Assembly: GCA_920105625.2 (NCBI GenBank)
Contig: CAKKTE020000288.1
Location: 806,001-870,000 of the forward strand
DNA length: 64,000 bases
Direction of reading: 5' to 3'
Source: Clusia tigrina
Lineage: Eukaryota; Arthropoda; Insecta; Diptera; Clusiidae
The position numbers and the translations under genes were made by a program. Below are positions 63,201 through 64,000 of this stretch, one piece after another (positions within the stretch are counted from its first letter, which is position 1; the number at the start of each line of letters is the position of its first letter). The notes beneath the pieces were generated by a model. That model had not been told where the DNA came from. It did no database searches and saw only the letters and a list, made by a program, of their open reading frames with translations.

Positions 63201-64000
63201 TTTTACTGGAACGTCATAAAACCTTGCAATTTTGTAACAAGAAGGACTCGAGCCTCTTGTCAATTTAAGCAATCGCTTAAAGCTATGCTATCTTTGAGTC
63301 CCAAATCAAACACTGATAAAACTTCAAATGGCCCTAACTTCTATACGGTACGTCCTACAGCTATCAAAGTTTGCAACATACAAATGCTTGTAACTTTTTA
63401 CTGGAGCGTCATAAAACCTTGAAATTTAGTAACAATAAAGTACTCGAGCCTCTTGTCAATTTAAGTTATCGCTCAAAGCTATGCTACCCTTGAGTCCCAA
63501 ATCAAACACTGATAAAACTTCAAATGGCCCTAACTTCTATACGGTACGTCCTACACCTATCAAAGTTTGCAACATACAAATGATTGTAACTTTTTACTGG
63601 AGCGTCATGAAACCTTGAAATTTTGTAACAATAAAGTAGTCGAGCCTCTTGTCAATTTAAGCTATCGCTCAAAGCTATGCTACCCTTGAGTCCCAAATCA
63701 AACACTGACAAAACTTCAAATGGCCCTAACTTCTTTACAGTGCGTCCTACACCTATCAAAGTTTGCAACATACAAATGCTTGTAACTTTTTACTGGAGCG
63801 TCATAAAGACTTGCAATTTTGTAACAATAAAGTACTCGACCCTCTTGTTAATTTAAGCTCTCGCTCAAAGCTATGCTACCCTTCAGTCCCAAATCAAACA
63901 CTGATAAAACTGCAAATGGCCCTAACTTCTATACGGTACGTCCTACACTTATCAAAGTTTGCAACATACAAATGCTTGTAACTTTTTACTGGAGCGTCAT
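60251..64000 (+). repeat. Block I, right: copy of about 53,870-57,534 displaced by 6,466 bp
   Basis: From about 60,340 to the last base, the sequence matches 53,870-57,534 at a constant offset of 6,466 bp (33 monomers less 2). Phase points 54,358, 56,624 and 57,297 pair with 60,824, 63,090 and 63,763. The copy is nearly perfect outside one patch at 62,551-62,778, where six substitutions lie close together. It continues past the window edge. Confidence 0.93.

Larger units (their letters stand above)
1..64000 (+). repeat. 196-bp satellite DNA array, about 326 head-to-tail monomers
   Basis: The whole window is a tandem array of one 196-bp monomer. The segment around AATGCTTGTAACTTTTTAC recurs every 196 bp (or 196 minus a small deletion) from the first line to the last, always on the same strand. 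Each monomer usually carries AGTACTCGAG, GCTATGCTACCC, a GATAAAAC or similar segment, ATACGGTACG and GGAGCGTCAT. The prevailing version is about 37% G+C with five CpG sites. No stretch over 20-30 bp fails to match the monomer, so nothing else is inserted. Both ends are cut inside a monomer, so the true array is longer than the window. Such arrays are typical of eukaryotic centromeric or pericentromeric heterochromatin; that role is inferred. I do not recognise the family. Confidence 0.98.

Noticed and set aside
1423..63981. Many open reading frames of 60-110 codons on the + strand, often the same 72-residue translation
   Set aside because: They are periodic by-products. Most begin with TTG, not ATG. 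They run just over one monomer and stop at the conserved TAA of CTTGTAAC. They exist only where CTTCAG replaces CTTGAG or a small indel removes a stop. The period is 196 = 3 x 65 + 1, so the frame rotates at each monomer. Indels and stops are not avoided in neighbouring copies.
1..64000. CRISPR array
   Set aside because: Repeats are regular, but there are no unique spacers. The whole 196-bp period is conserved, and there is no leader or cas gene.
1..64000. CENP-B box (TTCG-N4-A-N2-CGGG type)
   Set aside because: I looked at the CTTCGAATGG and ATACGGGACG variants. They are in different places of the monomer and never give the required spacing. No match was found by eye.
1..64000. Telomeric repeat, because CCCTAAC occurs in most monomers
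   Set aside because: It occurs once per 196 bp as part of GGCCCTAACTTC and is never in tandem. Variants GGTACTAAC and GGCCATAAC break it freely.
1..64000. rRNA spacer repeats, tRNA genes or tandem small RNA genes
   Set aside because: No tRNA-like box A and box B pair, no rRNA-like segment and no conserved hairpin with a terminator are visible. The monomer is similar over its full length, without a gene and spacer division.
1..64000. The whole window as an assembly artefact
   Set aside because: HOR copies carry their own private substitutions, indels and whole-monomer differences, which an artificial duplication would not give. Local errors in copy number remain possible and only reads can exclude them.
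1..64000. LTR, transposase or integrase remnants
   Set aside because: No target-site duplications, terminal repeats, polypurine tract or recognisable coding fragments were found. All sequence is accounted for by the monomer.

Overview
This 64-kb window is one uninterrupted head-to-tail satellite DNA array. It is made of about 326 copies of a 196-bp, AT-rich monomer (the prevailing version has 72 G+C of 196, about 37%). I found no gene, RNA gene, transposable element, CRISPR array or single-copy sequence, and the array runs off both edges. Long homogeneous arrays with nested higher-order repeats (HORs) and no coding content point to centromeric, pericentromeric or other heterochromatic DNA of a eukaryote. 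I do not recognise the family and cannot name the organism.

Monomer landmarks, with position 1 at the G of GTAACAATAAAG: AGTACTCGAG (11-20, overlapping ScaI and XhoI sites), a variable segment (31-45: AAGTTATCGC, AAGCTATCGC, AAGCTATAAC, AAGCTCTCGC, AAGCTGTCGC or AAGCAATCGC), GCTATGCTACC (50-60), CTTGAGTCCC or CTTCAGTCCC (61-70), ATCAAACACTG or ATCATAAAATG (73-83), GGCCCTAAC or GGTACTAAC (98-106), ATACGGTACG or ATACGGTGCG (111-120), a strongly conserved stretch around AATGCTTGTAACTTTTTAC (151-169), GGAGCGTCAT (171-180), and CCTTGAAATTTT, CCTTGCAATTTT or CCTTGAAATTTA (185-196).

Layout by HOR: (A) 1 to ~7,830, about two units with offsets of 4,102 and 3,516 bp, the difference being one extra trimer; (transition) ~7,660-8,750, a 588-bp trimer duplication; (B) ~8,750-26,460, a mosaic that becomes tandem at 2,733 bp (~14,446-20,680) and then at 3,117 bp (~19,280-25,517); (C) 27,303-30,402, a nearly perfect 1,550-bp tandem pair; (D) ~30,403-33,575, a second copy of material from ~11.3-14.1 kb with an added 967-bp duplication; (E) ~33,575-35,449, a copy of 26,386-28,260; (F) ~35,450-37,550, short 783-bp and 392-bp repeats with one truncated monomer; (G) ~37,550-42,850, 5-mer and 10-mer units of exactly 980 and 1,960 bp; (H) ~43,260-56,080, units of 3,919 and 4,311 bp (20 and 22 monomers); (I) ~56,080-64,000, mixed monomers plus a copy of ~53,870-57,534 displaced by 6,466 bp.

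Subtype markers show that the two flanks (1-8 kb and 37.5-64 kb) share variants that are missing from the middle (8.2-37.5 kb), while the middle has its own ATCATAAAATG class. This suggests a younger amplified core inside an older, related array. Open reading frames of 60-110 codons are by-products of the repeat and are not annotated as genes.
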